DNA from: Cynocephalus volans
Taxonomy: Eukaryota > Chordata > Mammalia > Dermoptera > Cynocephalidae
Length of the DNA stretch: 64,000 nt
Direction of reading: 5' to 3'
NCBI RefSeq assembly: GCF_027409185.1
Contig: NC_084462.1
Coordinates: 186,376,071 to 186,440,070 of the forward strand
Shown: positions 10,825 through 21,669 of the stretch, one piece after another
How positions within the stretch are numbered: the stretch's first letter is position 1
Layout of the letters: every line of letters begins with the position of its first letter
The notes under the pieces: generated by a model
The model's input: only the letters and a program-made list of their open reading frames with translations
Told to the model about the DNA's origin: nothing
The model's database searches: none
Program-made: the position numbers and the translations under genes

Positions 10825-11640
10825 CAGGTGGGCATTTCTCAAAGGAAGATATATGAATGGCCAACAGACACATGAAAAAATGCTCAACCTCACTCAGCAT
10901 CTGGGAAATGCAAATCAATACCACTTTGAGATCCCATCTCACTCCAGTTAAGATGCCTAACATCCAAAAGACTGTGTGAATGATAAATGCTGGCGAGGTT
11001 GAGGTTGTGGAGAAAAAATAACTCTCATATACTGTTGGTGGACCTGCAAAATGGTGCAGCCTCTATGGAAAATGACATGGAGGTTCCTCAAACAATTGCA
11101 GATAGATCTACCATGTGACCCAGCTATCCCACTGCTAGGAATATACCCAGAGGAATGGAAATCATCAAGTCGAAGCTATACCTGTACTCCAGTGTTCATT
11201 GCAGCACTCTTTACAATAGCTAAGAGTTGGAACCAGCCCAAATGTCCATCATCTGATGACTGGATAAGGATACGGTGGTACATCTACACAATAGAATTCT
11301 ACTCTGCTATAAAAAAGAACGAAATACTACCATTTGAAACAACATAAATGGACATAGAGAAAATTATATTAACTGAAACAAGTCAGGCACAGAAAGAGAA
11401 ATAACACATATTCTCACTTATTTGTGGGAGCTAAAAATAAAAAAGTAAACAAACCCACAAGCAAACAAAGGGGCGGGGTTGAAGAAGACAGAGTAACCAC
11501 AAAAATTCCTTGAACTTCTTAAGTCAAGTGAACAGATACGGTGTGGGGGGAAGGGAAGTGTTGGAAAGGAATGGGTAAAGGGACATGAAAATCAACTGCA
11601 ATGTATTTGGAGGAGTAAAATTTTAAAAAATACTAAAAGA
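10825..11640 (+). mobile_element. L1 3'-end fragment
   Basis: Plus-strand L1: the end of ORF2 (open 11051-11347, with [20 protein letters not shown] and IEFYSAIKKNEI) followed by a 3' UTR ending in an A-rich tail near 11620. L1 ORF2 encodes endonuclease and reverse transcriptase; only its extreme C-terminus is here, so the piece is 5'-truncated and dead. Confidence 0.9.
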
Positions 11641-11849
11641 AAAAAATAATTTGCCAGCCAAGATATTAACCCATAAAGTCTCTCCTTTGGGAATGAGGGA
11701 GTAATAGTGTATTTCCCAGAGAAACTAAAGTTTTGGGAGTTCACCACCACATGACGGGGCCTGTAAGAATTTCTCACGGGGTTCCTTCTTCTGGAATCTG
11801 AATAAGGATGACCGCTATCACAAATACACAAGAAAGAGCAAAACACAAC
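11641..11849. other. Unassigned DNA between L1 pieces
   Basis: About 200 bases that I cannot assign; possibly host DNA or part of another repeat. Confidence 0.4.
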
Positions 11850-14800
11850 ATTTAAACAAAAAAAGCGACGGCAAGTAAGAGAGCTAAATCATGCCCCCTT
11901 AAATTTCCAGCCAACGTAGAGAAGAGAAATAAAGGGGAAGTAATGATAATAAGATATTTATATCATCTAAACAAGAAGCAGTTAAATGATAGGAATTAAA
12001 CAGTACTTGTCATTAACTATCCAAAATGTGAATGGATAAAAGTCCCCATTCAAAGACACAGACTGACTGACTGGATTAAAAAGCTAGACCCAAGTACATG
12101 CTGTCTTCAGAGACCCACCTCACCCGTAGAGACACACACACTTAGTGTGAAGAGATGGAAAAACACATACCACACAAGTGGAATCCAACAATGGGCAGGA
12201 ATTCATAGTGTTATATCAGACAAAATCGACTTTAAACCAAAAAGCATAAAAAGAGACAACACTGCTATATAATGATAAGTAGATCTATACTGCTAGAAAA
12301 CATAATAATCATAAATGCATATGTATCCAATACTGCAGGACCCAGATATAAGAAAGCAAACTCTCTTAGGCCTAAAGAAAGAAATAGGCTCTAACACATT
12401 AACAGTGGGTGATCTGAACAACCCTTTCATGATATGGGACAGATCTCCTAGGCAACTAATCAACAGAGAGACACAGGATTTAATCTACACCTTACACCAA
12501 CAAGACCTGGCAGATATATACAGAACATTTCACCAAACAACAAAAGAATATGCTTTCTTCTTATAAGGTCATGGAACATTCTCCAGGATAGACCACATAC
12601 TAGGACAAAAATGTAGTCTCAGCTCATTTAAAAACCTTAAAGCATTCCAAGTATCTTTTCAGACAACAATGGACTAAAACTGAAAATTAATAATAAGCAT
12701 AACTCATGAAACTATACAAATACATGAATACTAAAAAACAGGCTCCTAAATGACCTGCAGGTCAAAGAAGAAATTAAACAGGAAATCAAAAAATTTCTTG
12801 AAACTAATGAAAATAAAGATACATCATAACAAAACTGGTGGGATACTGCAAAATGGAATACTAAGAGGCAAGTTTATTACAATAAATGCATACATCAAAC
12901 GAGCGGAAAAACTTCAATTAAACCACATAAGAGTACACCTCTAAGAACTTGAAAAACAGCAACAATTCAAACCTAAGTGTAGTAGACGGAAAAAGAAATA
13001 ATTAAGATCAGAGCAGAACTAAATGAAATAGAGACCCAAAAAAAATGGAAAAGATTAACAAACCAAAAAGTTGCTATTTCAACAAGATAAATAAAATAGA
13101 CAAATCATTAGCTAGGTTAACAACAATGACAAAAAATTTAAAAAATTAAAAAGTAGAGAGAAGACCCAAATAACATAAATCAGAAATGAAAAAAGAGACA
13201 TTAAAGCCAATACCTCAGAAATGCAAAGAATAACTAGAGAGTATTATGAACAACTGTATGAAACCAAATATAAAAATCTGGAAGAAATGGACAAGTTTCT
13301 AGACACACACAAACTACCAAGACTGAATCAAGAACAGACAGAAAACCAGAACGGACCAATAACAAGCAAGGAGATTGAATCGGAAATCAGCAATCTTCCA
13401 ACAAAGAAAAGTCCAGGTCTGCATAGCATTACGGATGAATTCTCTCAAACGTTTAAAGAGGAGTTAATGACAATTCTTCTCCAACTATTCTAAAAATTGA
13501 AAGAGAAGCCACTCTCCCAAACTCATTCTATGAGGTGAACATATCTCTGATATCAAAACCAGGTAAAGACAAAACAAAAATAGAAAAATACAGACCAATA
13601 TCTTTGGTGAACATAGATGTAAAAATCCTCAACAAAATATTTGCAATCAGAATACAGCAACACATTAAAAAAATTATACAACAAGATCAAGTGGGATTCA
13701 TACAAGAGATGCAATGATGGTTCAACATACAAAAGTTAATAAATGTGATGCATCACATCAACAAACTCACAAACAAAAACCTTATGATTATCTCAACAGA
13801 TGCTGAAAAAGCATTTGACAAAATTTGACATCCCTTCATGATAAAGACTCTCAACAAATTAGGTATAAAAGGAAAGTTTCTCAACATGATAAGAGCCATT
13901 TATGACGAGCCCACTGTCAGTATCATTCTGAATGGGGAAAAAGTGAGGGCCTTTTCCTTAAGAACAGGTACAAGACAAGGATGCCCACTCTCACCACTGC
14001 TATTTAACATAGTACAAGAGGTACAAGCCAGAGCAATCAGGCAAGAGATAGAAATAAAGGGAATCCAGACTGGAAGAGACAAAGTCAAACTGTCTCTATT
14101 TGCAGATGACATGATATTATATAAAGAAAAACTTAAAGACTCTATCAAAAAATTCCTAGATCTAGTTAATAACTTCATTAACAAGTCAAACTAACAGAAA
14201 GAGAAAAAAGTATGCGCATTTCCAAATCTCAAGAAAAAAGAAACCTAGAAATCAATTTAACAAAGGAGGTGAAAGATCTCTCAAATGATATGTAGAAACC
14301 ACTTCTGAAAGAAATTAGAGAAGACACGAAAGAAGGAAACATATTCCATGATCTTGGATTGTAAGAATTAACATTGTGAAAATGTCTATACTACCAAAAG
14401 CAATCTACAGGTTCAATGCAATCCCCTTCAAAATGCCAATGAGATTCCTCATAGAAATGGAAAAAAAACAGTCTTAATTTTCATGTGGAAAAACAGAAGA
14501 CCCCAAATAGCCAAAGAAATCCTGAGCAAAGAATATAAAGCCAGAGGCATAACACTACTTGATTTCAAATTATACTACAAAGCTATAGTATCAAAAACAG
14601 CATGGTACTGACATAACAAAAGACACTCAGACCAGTGCAGAAGAATTGATAATCAATAAATCACCCCTCAGACTTGCAGCCATCTGATATTGGAGAAAAG
14701 GAACAAAAACATACATTGGGAAAAGACGGCCTCTTCCACAAGTGGTGCTGGGAAATTGGATATCCATATGCAGAAGAATGCAACTAGATATATACCTCAC

Positions 14801-16045
14801 AAAATATACAAAAATCATCTCAAAATGGATTAGAGGCTTTAATATTAGACCTTAAACCATAAAATTACTAAGGGAAAATATAGGTGAAACACTTCAGGAA
14901 CTAGGTCGGTGCACGGACTTTATGACCATGAGCCTGAAATCACAAGCTACAAAAGAAAAAATAAACAAATGGGACTATATCAAACTAAAAACCTTCTGCA
15001 CAGCAAAGGGAACAATCAAGAGAGTGAAATGACAACCTACAGTGTGGGAGACAATTTTTGCTAACTATGCATCCGACAAGGGATTAATTCCATATTAGAG
15101 AAGTAACTCAAGCAATTACATAGTAAAAACACAAATACCCCAGTTAAAAAATGGGCAAATGAGCTGAACAGACATTTTTCAAAGAAAGACATGCAAATGG
15201 CCAACAGATACATGAAAAAATGCTCAACATCCCTAGTCATCAGGGAAATAAAAATTAAAACTACACCGAGATTCTACCTCACTCCCGTTAGACTGGCTGT
15301 AATCAAAAAGACAGTGAATAAGAAAGGCTGGTGGGGATGTGGAGAGAAGGGAACGCTCCAGCACTGCTGGTGGGACTGTAAATTAGTACAACCACTATGG
15401 AAAACAATATGGAGATTTCTCAAATGACTGTGAATAGATCTTCCATATAATTCAGAAAACCCAATTCTGGGTATATATCCAGAGGAATGGAAATCATCTT
15501 GTTGAAGGGACACCTGCATTCCCATATGCATCACAGCTCTTCTTTACAATAGCCAAGACATGGAACCATCTTAAATGTCCATCAATGGTTGATTGGATAA
15601 GGAAACTGTGGTATATATGCAGCATAGAATACTACTCTGCAATAAAAAAAGAATGAAATTCTCCCATTTACAACAACATGGAGGAGCCTGGAGAAACTTA
15701 CGTTGAGTGAAATAAGCAAAGCACAGAGGGATAATTGCCGCATGTACTCACTCATAAGTGGGAGCTGAGAGAGATGGAAGGAAGGAAAGAAAGACCACAG
15801 TGGTGCACTGGACTTGCAGACGGAGAGAACATACACTGGGATAAAAAATGGAGTGGGGGGGACGTGGGAGGTCGAGGGACGCTGGGGATCACTGTGTGGG
15901 GGACATGGGGCACTAATGCAAGTTGTGGTAATGGACATGCTGCCAGTATGAATCTGGAACTCACATCTTCAGCACGAGGGCTGACAATCAGGTTTTTATC
16001 TCATGAATATTTATAGCCAATAAAAAATAAATTCTCGAATGTTAA
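11850..16045 (+). mobile_element. Long L1 ORF2-3'UTR copy, degenerate
   Basis: About 4.2 kb of plus-strand L1. Pieces of ORF2 remain open: 12315-12566 (endonuclease part, GDLNNPF), 13221-13493, 13535-13717 ([24 protein letters not shown] split by stops, start of reverse transcriptase) and 13838-14194 ([12 protein letters not shown] then LFADDMILY, the FADD catalytic motif). The cysteine-rich C-terminus and 3' UTR follow to an A-rich end near 16030. Frequent stops and frameshifts make it inactive. ORF1 and the 5' UTR are not visible. Confidence 0.9.
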
Positions 16046-16049
16046 GTAC

Positions 16050-17088
16050 AAAAAATGTATTAAGTACTTAAATCTATATGCTGGAACTATAAAACTCCTA
16101 AAGGAAAACATAGGGTAAACACTTCAAAAAGTAGGACTGGGCAAAGACATTCTGAATATGACCCCACAAGTACAGACATCAACAACAAAAATAAAGAAAT
16201 CTTATTTTAGCAAACAAAAACCCTCTGCATAGCAGTAGGAACAACTAAGAGAGTGAAAAGACAACCTGCAGAGTGGGAGAAAGTATTTGTAAGTTTTGAA
16301 TCTGACAGAGGATAAATATCCAGAATGTGCAAGAAACTCATAACAGTTAAAAAACACTCCTGTTAAAAAATCATCAAAGGAGCTGCATAGGCATTTCCCA
16401 AAGGAAGATCTACGAAGGGCCAACAGACACATGGAAAAATGCTCAACATCAGGCAAATGCAAATCCAAACCACATTGAGATGTCATCTCACCACAGTTAG
16501 ACTTGCTGTTATCAACGAGACAGGGAATAAAATATGCAGCTGAGGATGTGGGGAAAGACAAACTATTGTACCCTGTTGGTGCTGCTTTAAATAATCGCAC
16601 CCCTTATGGAAAACAGTGTGGGACTTCCTCAAACAAATACAGACACAAGTGCCATATGATCCAGCAATCCCACTGCTGGAATATTCCCAAAGAATGGAAA
16701 CCATCCCGTCTGTGGGATACCAGCAGTCCCATATCTAGGTCTATTAACAGTAGTCAAGGTTGAGAACCAACACTGCGTAAGGAAAATGTGCTGTAAATAC
16801 ACAAAGGAATACGACCCTGCCCTAAAAATAATGAAGTACTGTCATCCACAGCAGCGTGGAGGAACTTAGAGAACATTACGTTAAGTAAAGCAAACCAGGC
16901 ACAGAAAGGGAAATGCTACATAGCCCCTCTTAGAAATGGGAGCTGACAATGAAGAAAAAAGAGGTACAACAATCACAATAATATATTGAACTTTCAAAAG
17001 AAGACAACAGAACGGAGGTTACCAGGGGTGGGAAAGGGTGAGGGTGACAGGGGGAAGGGAGGAATTGTTAAAAGTCCACCTAAATCAA
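16050..17088 (+). mobile_element. L1 3'-end fragment
   Basis: Another plus-strand, older L1 3' piece: ORF2 C-terminal wording (CATAGCAGTAGGAACAACTAAG, TGCTCAACATCAGGCAAATGC) and 3'-UTR-like AGGGGTGGGAAAGGGTGAGG. No usable frame. Confidence 0.8.
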
Positions 17089-17229
17089 TTAGATTGTGTA
17101 ATGCTGAATATTCGAATTATCCTGATTTGAACACACATGCTGCACACAGGGATTGATATTCAAAACCGTTACCCACAGATATGTACAATCAACTATGTTC
17201 CAAAAAAGAAGAATACATTTCAAGGAAGT

Positions 17230-17392
17230 AAAGTCGACAGAATTTGAGGCGAGTTTATTTTCCACCCACTGACACACAAAATTCTTCACCGTACGTCTAT
17301 AACAGTTTCTACCTCTTGCTCGCCAGTTCCAATCAGCATGAAGTAATCAATGTAATAAATGATTACATCTGATAGCTTGTGGCAGGGAAGGC
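17230..17392 (-). pseudogene. Retroviral RT fragment with YIDY
   Basis: The minus strand beside the provirus LTR translates as LPCHKLSDVIIYYIDYFMLIG followed by TGEQEVETV, recalling the polymerase active-site strand of class I retroviral reverse transcriptase, in which the second Asp of the YxDD box would be Tyr here. The open stretch is short and the downstream frame is lost. It is probably a remnant of an older ERV into or beside which the 17.4-24.2 kb provirus inserted. Short length keeps confidence modest. Confidence 0.5.
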
Positions 17393-17601
17393 TGAAAGGA
17401 CGAGTCGACACCAGTTGACGATCCACTGGAGAGAGCTCGTTTATTAGGCAGCACACACACATATATATAGGGTTTCTAGGGAAGGCTGATTGGCTTAAAA
17501 TACAATCCCTACTTAGAGGGCAACCAGCGCCATGATGCGGTGTGTCCGAGAAGGACTTATGTGATCAGGGTGTGATCCCTTGGGGCATTTGGGTTCTCAC
17601 A
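17393..17601 (-). mobile_element. 3' LTR of ERV-F-like provirus
   Basis: 209 bp, minus strand, starting TGTGAGAACCCAAATGC and ending CTTTCA. It matches the 5' LTR except for point changes and a deletion of about 73 bp in U3. A TATATATA box and an AATAAA-type signal are present. Confidence 0.92.
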
Positions 17602-17622
17602 TTCCTCCCTTTTTCTTGTTTT
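17602..17622 (-). other. Polypurine tract
   Basis: Minus strand AAAACAAGAAAAAGGGAGGAA directly before the 3' LTR: the plus-strand primer site of retroviral reverse transcription. Confidence 0.8.
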
Positions 17623-17900
17623 AGGAAAAGGGACGTTGAAGTCATCGAGCTACTTCCTGCTGAACTGGGGCATTGTGGGGGGTGCAAAGGGAGGAAGGTA
17701 CATAAATACCCATTATGAAACCCCATAGGAGGGTGGAGAAACAAGTAATTTCAAAAGGGGAAAAGTCCATAAACGTTCCCTGAAGCCACAAGTTGAATAT
17801 GCACCGGTTCCAATGTTCGTAGTTGGAGACTGGAGGGAGCAGCCAGGCGTTGGTGGCGAGGGCGTGTAGGAATGCATTTCCTCTGTAAGGTGGTGTCTCT

Positions 17901-19019
17901 TCAGCATCGGCTGAGGCGCTCACGAGATGAAAAGGGGGGTTCATCGGTACCTAGATCCTGGTAGTTTCTAAGCAAAAGCTGGTTAAAGGCCTGATTAGAG
18001 ACTTTTCCCACTTGGGTTTGAAGAAACCTAATGATGCAGGGCAAGAAAAGGCAGGTTATGAGGATAATGATTAGAGGTCCCCAAATGGGCCAAATCCAAG
18101 TTAGGATAGGGTTTAAGATAAAAGAAGGAAAGCGGTTAGAACTGGATGTGGTTCGTAGGCTGGAAGCCAAGTCGGTGAGTTTGATGATGTTTGTTTCTAC
18201 TAGACCGGATTCACTGATATAATAACAGCATTCTTCCCCAAGGAAGATGCAAGTACCTCCTCTTTCTGCAGTGAGGAGGTCTAGTGCTCTACGGTTTTGG
18301 AGGGTGACCTGAGCTAAAGAAGTAATTTGTCTCTGTAGAGAGGAAAGAGATTCGGCAGTGGAGGTCAGAGCCCCTTCAAGTTTAGCATTTATGTCTTCGA
18401 CCGCCCATAAACTGTGTCCTAAGGTCCTCCCGACAGGCCGGCTCTGACCGCTGATGTTGTTAGGGAAATACCAACCATGATTGGGAGGAAGGCGGCCCTT
18501 TTTTTTGCCTTGAGGGTGGATGAAGAAGATGGAACAGTTCTGAACTTGTGTACAGAGTGAGTTGAGTAATGATGGTGACAAGAAGGCATGGGGCAGTAAG
18601 ATCAGGCAGGATGGAGGTAGAGAGGGTTCCATTGCAACAGAAAAAGATCCTGATGGGGCGACGGTGTGGGTATGAATGGTTGTTTTAAGATTACAATAAG
18701 ACAGAGGAAAAGTTAGGGAGGAAGAGTTTCTGATGAAACAGTGACGGGGCAACAAAGTATTATTGTGTTTGTTGTCAGGCTCCCAGAGAGGGACATCTGG
18801 AAAGTTAAGGGGTCCTGATGGTGGGGAGGAGGTAACATCGAGAGGAAGGGAAGCATTTAAGGGGACGGCCGCCAGGAGCAGTCGCATGAGAGAGGCACAA
18901 AGAAAACAATTTCCGGGAGAGAGGCCCGGTGAGGTGTGGTCGAGCCATATATAGGAAGGTGTCTGAAGGCTCCCTGGGTGAAGTGAAAGGAACAGGAGAA
19001 GGCCAAGGAGAAGGTTCAT
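17901..19019 (-). CDS. ERV env, open frame with short SU
   Basis: Envelope glycoprotein frame of the provirus. I take the Met at 19019 because MNLLLGLLLFLSLHPGS looks like a signal peptide; an upstream Met at 19094 would add 25 residues. Several N-glycosylation sites (NAS, NNT, NSS, NCS, NIS) mark SU. TM shows a heptad-like stretch, an immunosuppressive-type segment LQNRRALDLLTAERGG, the CX6CC motif CIFLGEECC, a membrane span PIWGPLIIILITCLFL and a cytoplasmic tail. The total of about 372 residues is well short of a usual class I Env, and I see no clear furin site or fusion peptide between SU and TM, so an internal deletion is likely. The frame is open while gag and pol are broken. Any host role is unproven. 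Confidence 0.75.
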   Translation of the reverse strand: MNLLLGLLLFLSLHPGSLQTPSYIWLDHTSPGLSPGNCFLCASLMRLLLAAVPLNASLPLDVTSSPPSGPLNFPDVPLWEPDNKHNNTLLPRHCFIRNSSSLTFPLSYCNLKTTIHTHTVAPSGSFSVAMEPSLPPSCLILLPHAFLSPSLLNSLCTQVQNCSIFFIHPQGKKKGRLPPNHGWYFPNNISGQSRPVGRTLGHSLWAVEDINAKLEGALTSTAESLSSLQRQITSLAQVTLQNRRALDLLTAERGGTCIFLGEECCYYISESGLVETNIIKLTDLASSLRTTSSSNRFPSFILNPILTWIWPIWGPLIIILITCLFLPCIIRFLQTQVGKVSNQAFNQLLLRNYQDLGTDEPPFSSRERLSRC

Positions 19020-19208
19020 GTCTCCGGAATTGGGAGTAGGGCTGAGGTCTGGGATAGGCAGAGTTTGAGAGGGTTGGTAGGATGAGGGATACACTTTACC
19101 TGGCAGGGCAAGTTAAGCAGCAGTTGGAGTGCAAAGGAAGACAGGACATGGGCCTTCCCACTTAGTGGTTAGGGGGGTTTTAGGTTCCGGGGAAGTGTAG
19201 AATACTAA

Positions 19209-19826
19209 TTAGCCTGGGCTGAGTGAAAGGTTATTTTTGGAAAGTGACGGATCTGGAAGTAGCCAGTCCTGGTACTTCCATAATTCGGTGCGAAGGTGGG
19301 AGAGCAAGGGTAAAGCCATGGCGGGTGGTATGGGTCCTTCAGTTGCTGTGATCCCCGGGGGTAGGAGGGGCATACCATACATGACTTCAAAAGGGGAAAG
19401 ATTGGAGGGCCTTTTTGGGAGAGCCCTGGTCTTGAGTAGAGTGAGAGGTAGAAGACGGACCCAATCAAGGTGTAATTCCAGAGACAATTCAGTTAGTATG
19501 TCCATTAAGGTTCTTTTGATTCTCTCTACCTTTCCAGATGCCTGAGGTCGGTAAGGGCAATGTAAGTGCCAGGGGAGAGAGAGTGACTGCGAGAGTTTCT
19601 GTATTACCTGGGCGGTAAATTCAGGTCCATTGTCAGATTGAATGGAAGTGGGCATCCAAAATCGTGGGATGATTTGGGAAAGGAGAGTCTGGGCTATGGT
19701 GGAGGCCTTTTTATTGGATGTAGGGAATGCCTCTACCCATCCTGAAAAGGTATCAACAAACACCAAGAGGTATTTGAGGTGCTGGACAGAAGGCATGTGC
19801 GTTAAATCGACTTGCCAGTCGGCCAC
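19209..19826 (-). pseudogene. ERV-F-like pol: integrase core
   Basis: Open 205-codon piece with the three integrase acidic positions visible: WQVDLTHMP (D), QSDNGPEFT (D) and PQASGKVERIKR (E). The region upstream that should hold the HHCC zinc finger (19832-20000) is in another frame and lacks a clean finger. The C-terminal domain carries on toward env. Part of a broken pol, therefore scored as a pseudogene. Confidence 0.85.
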
Positions 19827-19831
19827 AGGTG

Positions 19832-20840
19832 TCAGACCTCTGGCCTGGTGGGAGGGGCATGGCCCAGGTTTGAGTGGGGTGTTAGGATTGGTACACTATC
19901 AGATTGTGCATGAGGAGGAAATTTTTTGCAAGAGGGCTTTGTCAGATGGGGTGATTGAGAAGAAAGCTTGTAAAAACTGGAATAAATCTTGGGGGCTGGA
20001 GTGAAACAGGTCATGGCATCATTAGGCGGTTGAGGCTGAGAGGGTGTCTGTGAACCTTGAGAGCCGTATGGAAGAATGGGAAGTTGGTTTTGTGTCTGTG
20101 GGTGCATTGCCACAGTGCGTGCGGTGAGGTCAGCCTTACAATTCCCGCGAGTGATTGGGGAATTGTCCCTCTGGTGGGCTCGGCAATGAATGAATCCTAT
20201 TTCACAAGGTAAATGGGATGCCTCAATTAATGTGGAGATTAAAGCTGAGTTGGTGATTGTGTTACCCTTGGTGTTAAGCAGACCGCGTTCTTTATATGGC
20301 GGCATGAGAGAGAAGTATATGAAAGACATATTTGGAGTCAGTGTATAAGTTAAAATTTCTTCCTTCAGCTAGAACGCAGGCTCGCGTGGCAGCGATAAGT
20401 TCGGCCTGCTGGTTGGTAGTACCCTTGGGTAAAGGTTGGGCCTCTATAACCAAATCAAGGGAGACTACGGCATACCCTGCGTAATGAGTGTTTCCTTCCT
20501 TGAATGAGGACCCATCCATGAACCATGTGAGATCAGCGTGAGATAGGGGTCCCTCAGTGATGGAAGAGCGGTAAGGTATAAAATTTTGGAGGCTTTCTAT
20601 GCAGCTGTGCAAAGGGGTATTGGGGGAATCTGGTATAGGCAGTAGGGTGGCTGGATTTAGGGGTGGGCAGGTGGTGAATGATAGGACAGGATTTTCCAGA
20701 AACGAGGATAGGAGGGTTAGGATTCTGGAAGGTGGGAGGGATTGGAGAGCCTTATAGGTCAGGAGGTCTTTGAAGTGATGTGGTGAGAAAATGGTGAGAG
20801 GTGCCCCAAATGTTAATTTGGATGCCTCCTTATGCAGCAA
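19832..20840 (-). pseudogene. ERV-F-like pol: RT connection and RNase H
   Basis: RNase H region: LTWFMDGSS (first Asp), TTNQQAELIAAT (Glu) and NLYTDSKY (Asp) in the 20292-20840 frame. A frameshift near 20300 moves the reading into the 19832-20329 frame, which carries the C-terminal IHCRAHQRDNSP and NCKADLTAR pieces. RNase H would remove the RNA strand during reverse transcription. The N-terminal side (AGQLLHKEASKLTFG) is the RT connection domain. Confidence 0.8.
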
Positions 20841-21117
20841 CTGCCCCGCTGCTAGGGCTCTTAGACAGGGTGCCCGGCCTCATACAGGGGGGTCCAACTG
20901 TTTTGTTAGGTACAAGGCGGATATCTTGGACGAGACAAAAGGCGCTGTTAGGTTTTTTTACAGCGAGTATGGGAGTATTGCCTGAATGATGGGGCTTAAC
21001 CCGAGGAGGGCTGTTGTGGTTAATAGATACTGAGCCTGACAAATATATTTGGAGGGGTCTTTTAGTTTTATTTGTACAGGGGAACACTGGGCCAGAGCGG
21101 GGCTGGCTGTGTCCCAA
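20830..21117 (-). pseudogene. ERV-F-like pol: RT N-terminal remnant
   Basis: Contains NTPILAVKKPN and LVQDIRLVPNKTV, the fingers region of class I RT. It leads almost directly, around 20840-20900, into connection-domain sequence. The palm with its YxDD catalytic box is therefore missing, which implies a deletion of several hundred bases compared with a complete gene. Confidence 0.7.
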
Positions 21118-21174
21118 ACTGTGGGGTTAACAGGGTGCGTTAAGATGGGTAAGGACTTCTTTGGAAGGGTGGAC

Positions 21175-21669
21175 TTAGTAGGATCTTGGGCTTGAACTAG
21201 TGCTAGGAGGAAGGAAATAAATGGGGGAAGAGGAAGAGGACGGGGGCAAAGTAATGGAGACTTGAAGCCGTGATAGAATGTCCCGTCCCAACAAGGGGAC
21301 AGGGCATTGTGGCATGACTAGAAAGGAATGGGAGAAAACGGATTGAGTGCCTTGAAGGCAGCAGGTTAAAAGTGGGGTTTTTTGGGGAAAGATTTGTTTA
21401 CCTCCTACCCCGACTATAGGAGAGCTGCTGGAGGTTGTGGGGCCTTTATATTCCCTTAAGACTGAAAAGGTTGCTCCAGTGTCCAGGAGGAAAGATATTG
21501 GGTGGCCGTCCACAACCATGGATACCCTGGGCTCCTGCTTCATTATAGAGATGGTCGGGAAGGGCCCAAGGCTCCGTCGGTCCTCCTCAGCGAGGCCCAC
21601 CATAGGTGGTGTCCACGGTTCGGGGGTCTGTGTGGCAGTTGGTCCCTCACCCTTCGGGCAAGGGGGCAA
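21175..21669 (-). pseudogene. ERV-F-like protease
   Basis: Aspartic protease domain: FLLDTGATFSVL (active-site DTG) and PLLGRDILSRL near the C-terminus, within an open stretch between gag and RT. In a live virus it would process Gag and Pol. The frame relation to gag shows that read-through no longer works as a single unit. Confidence 0.8.
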
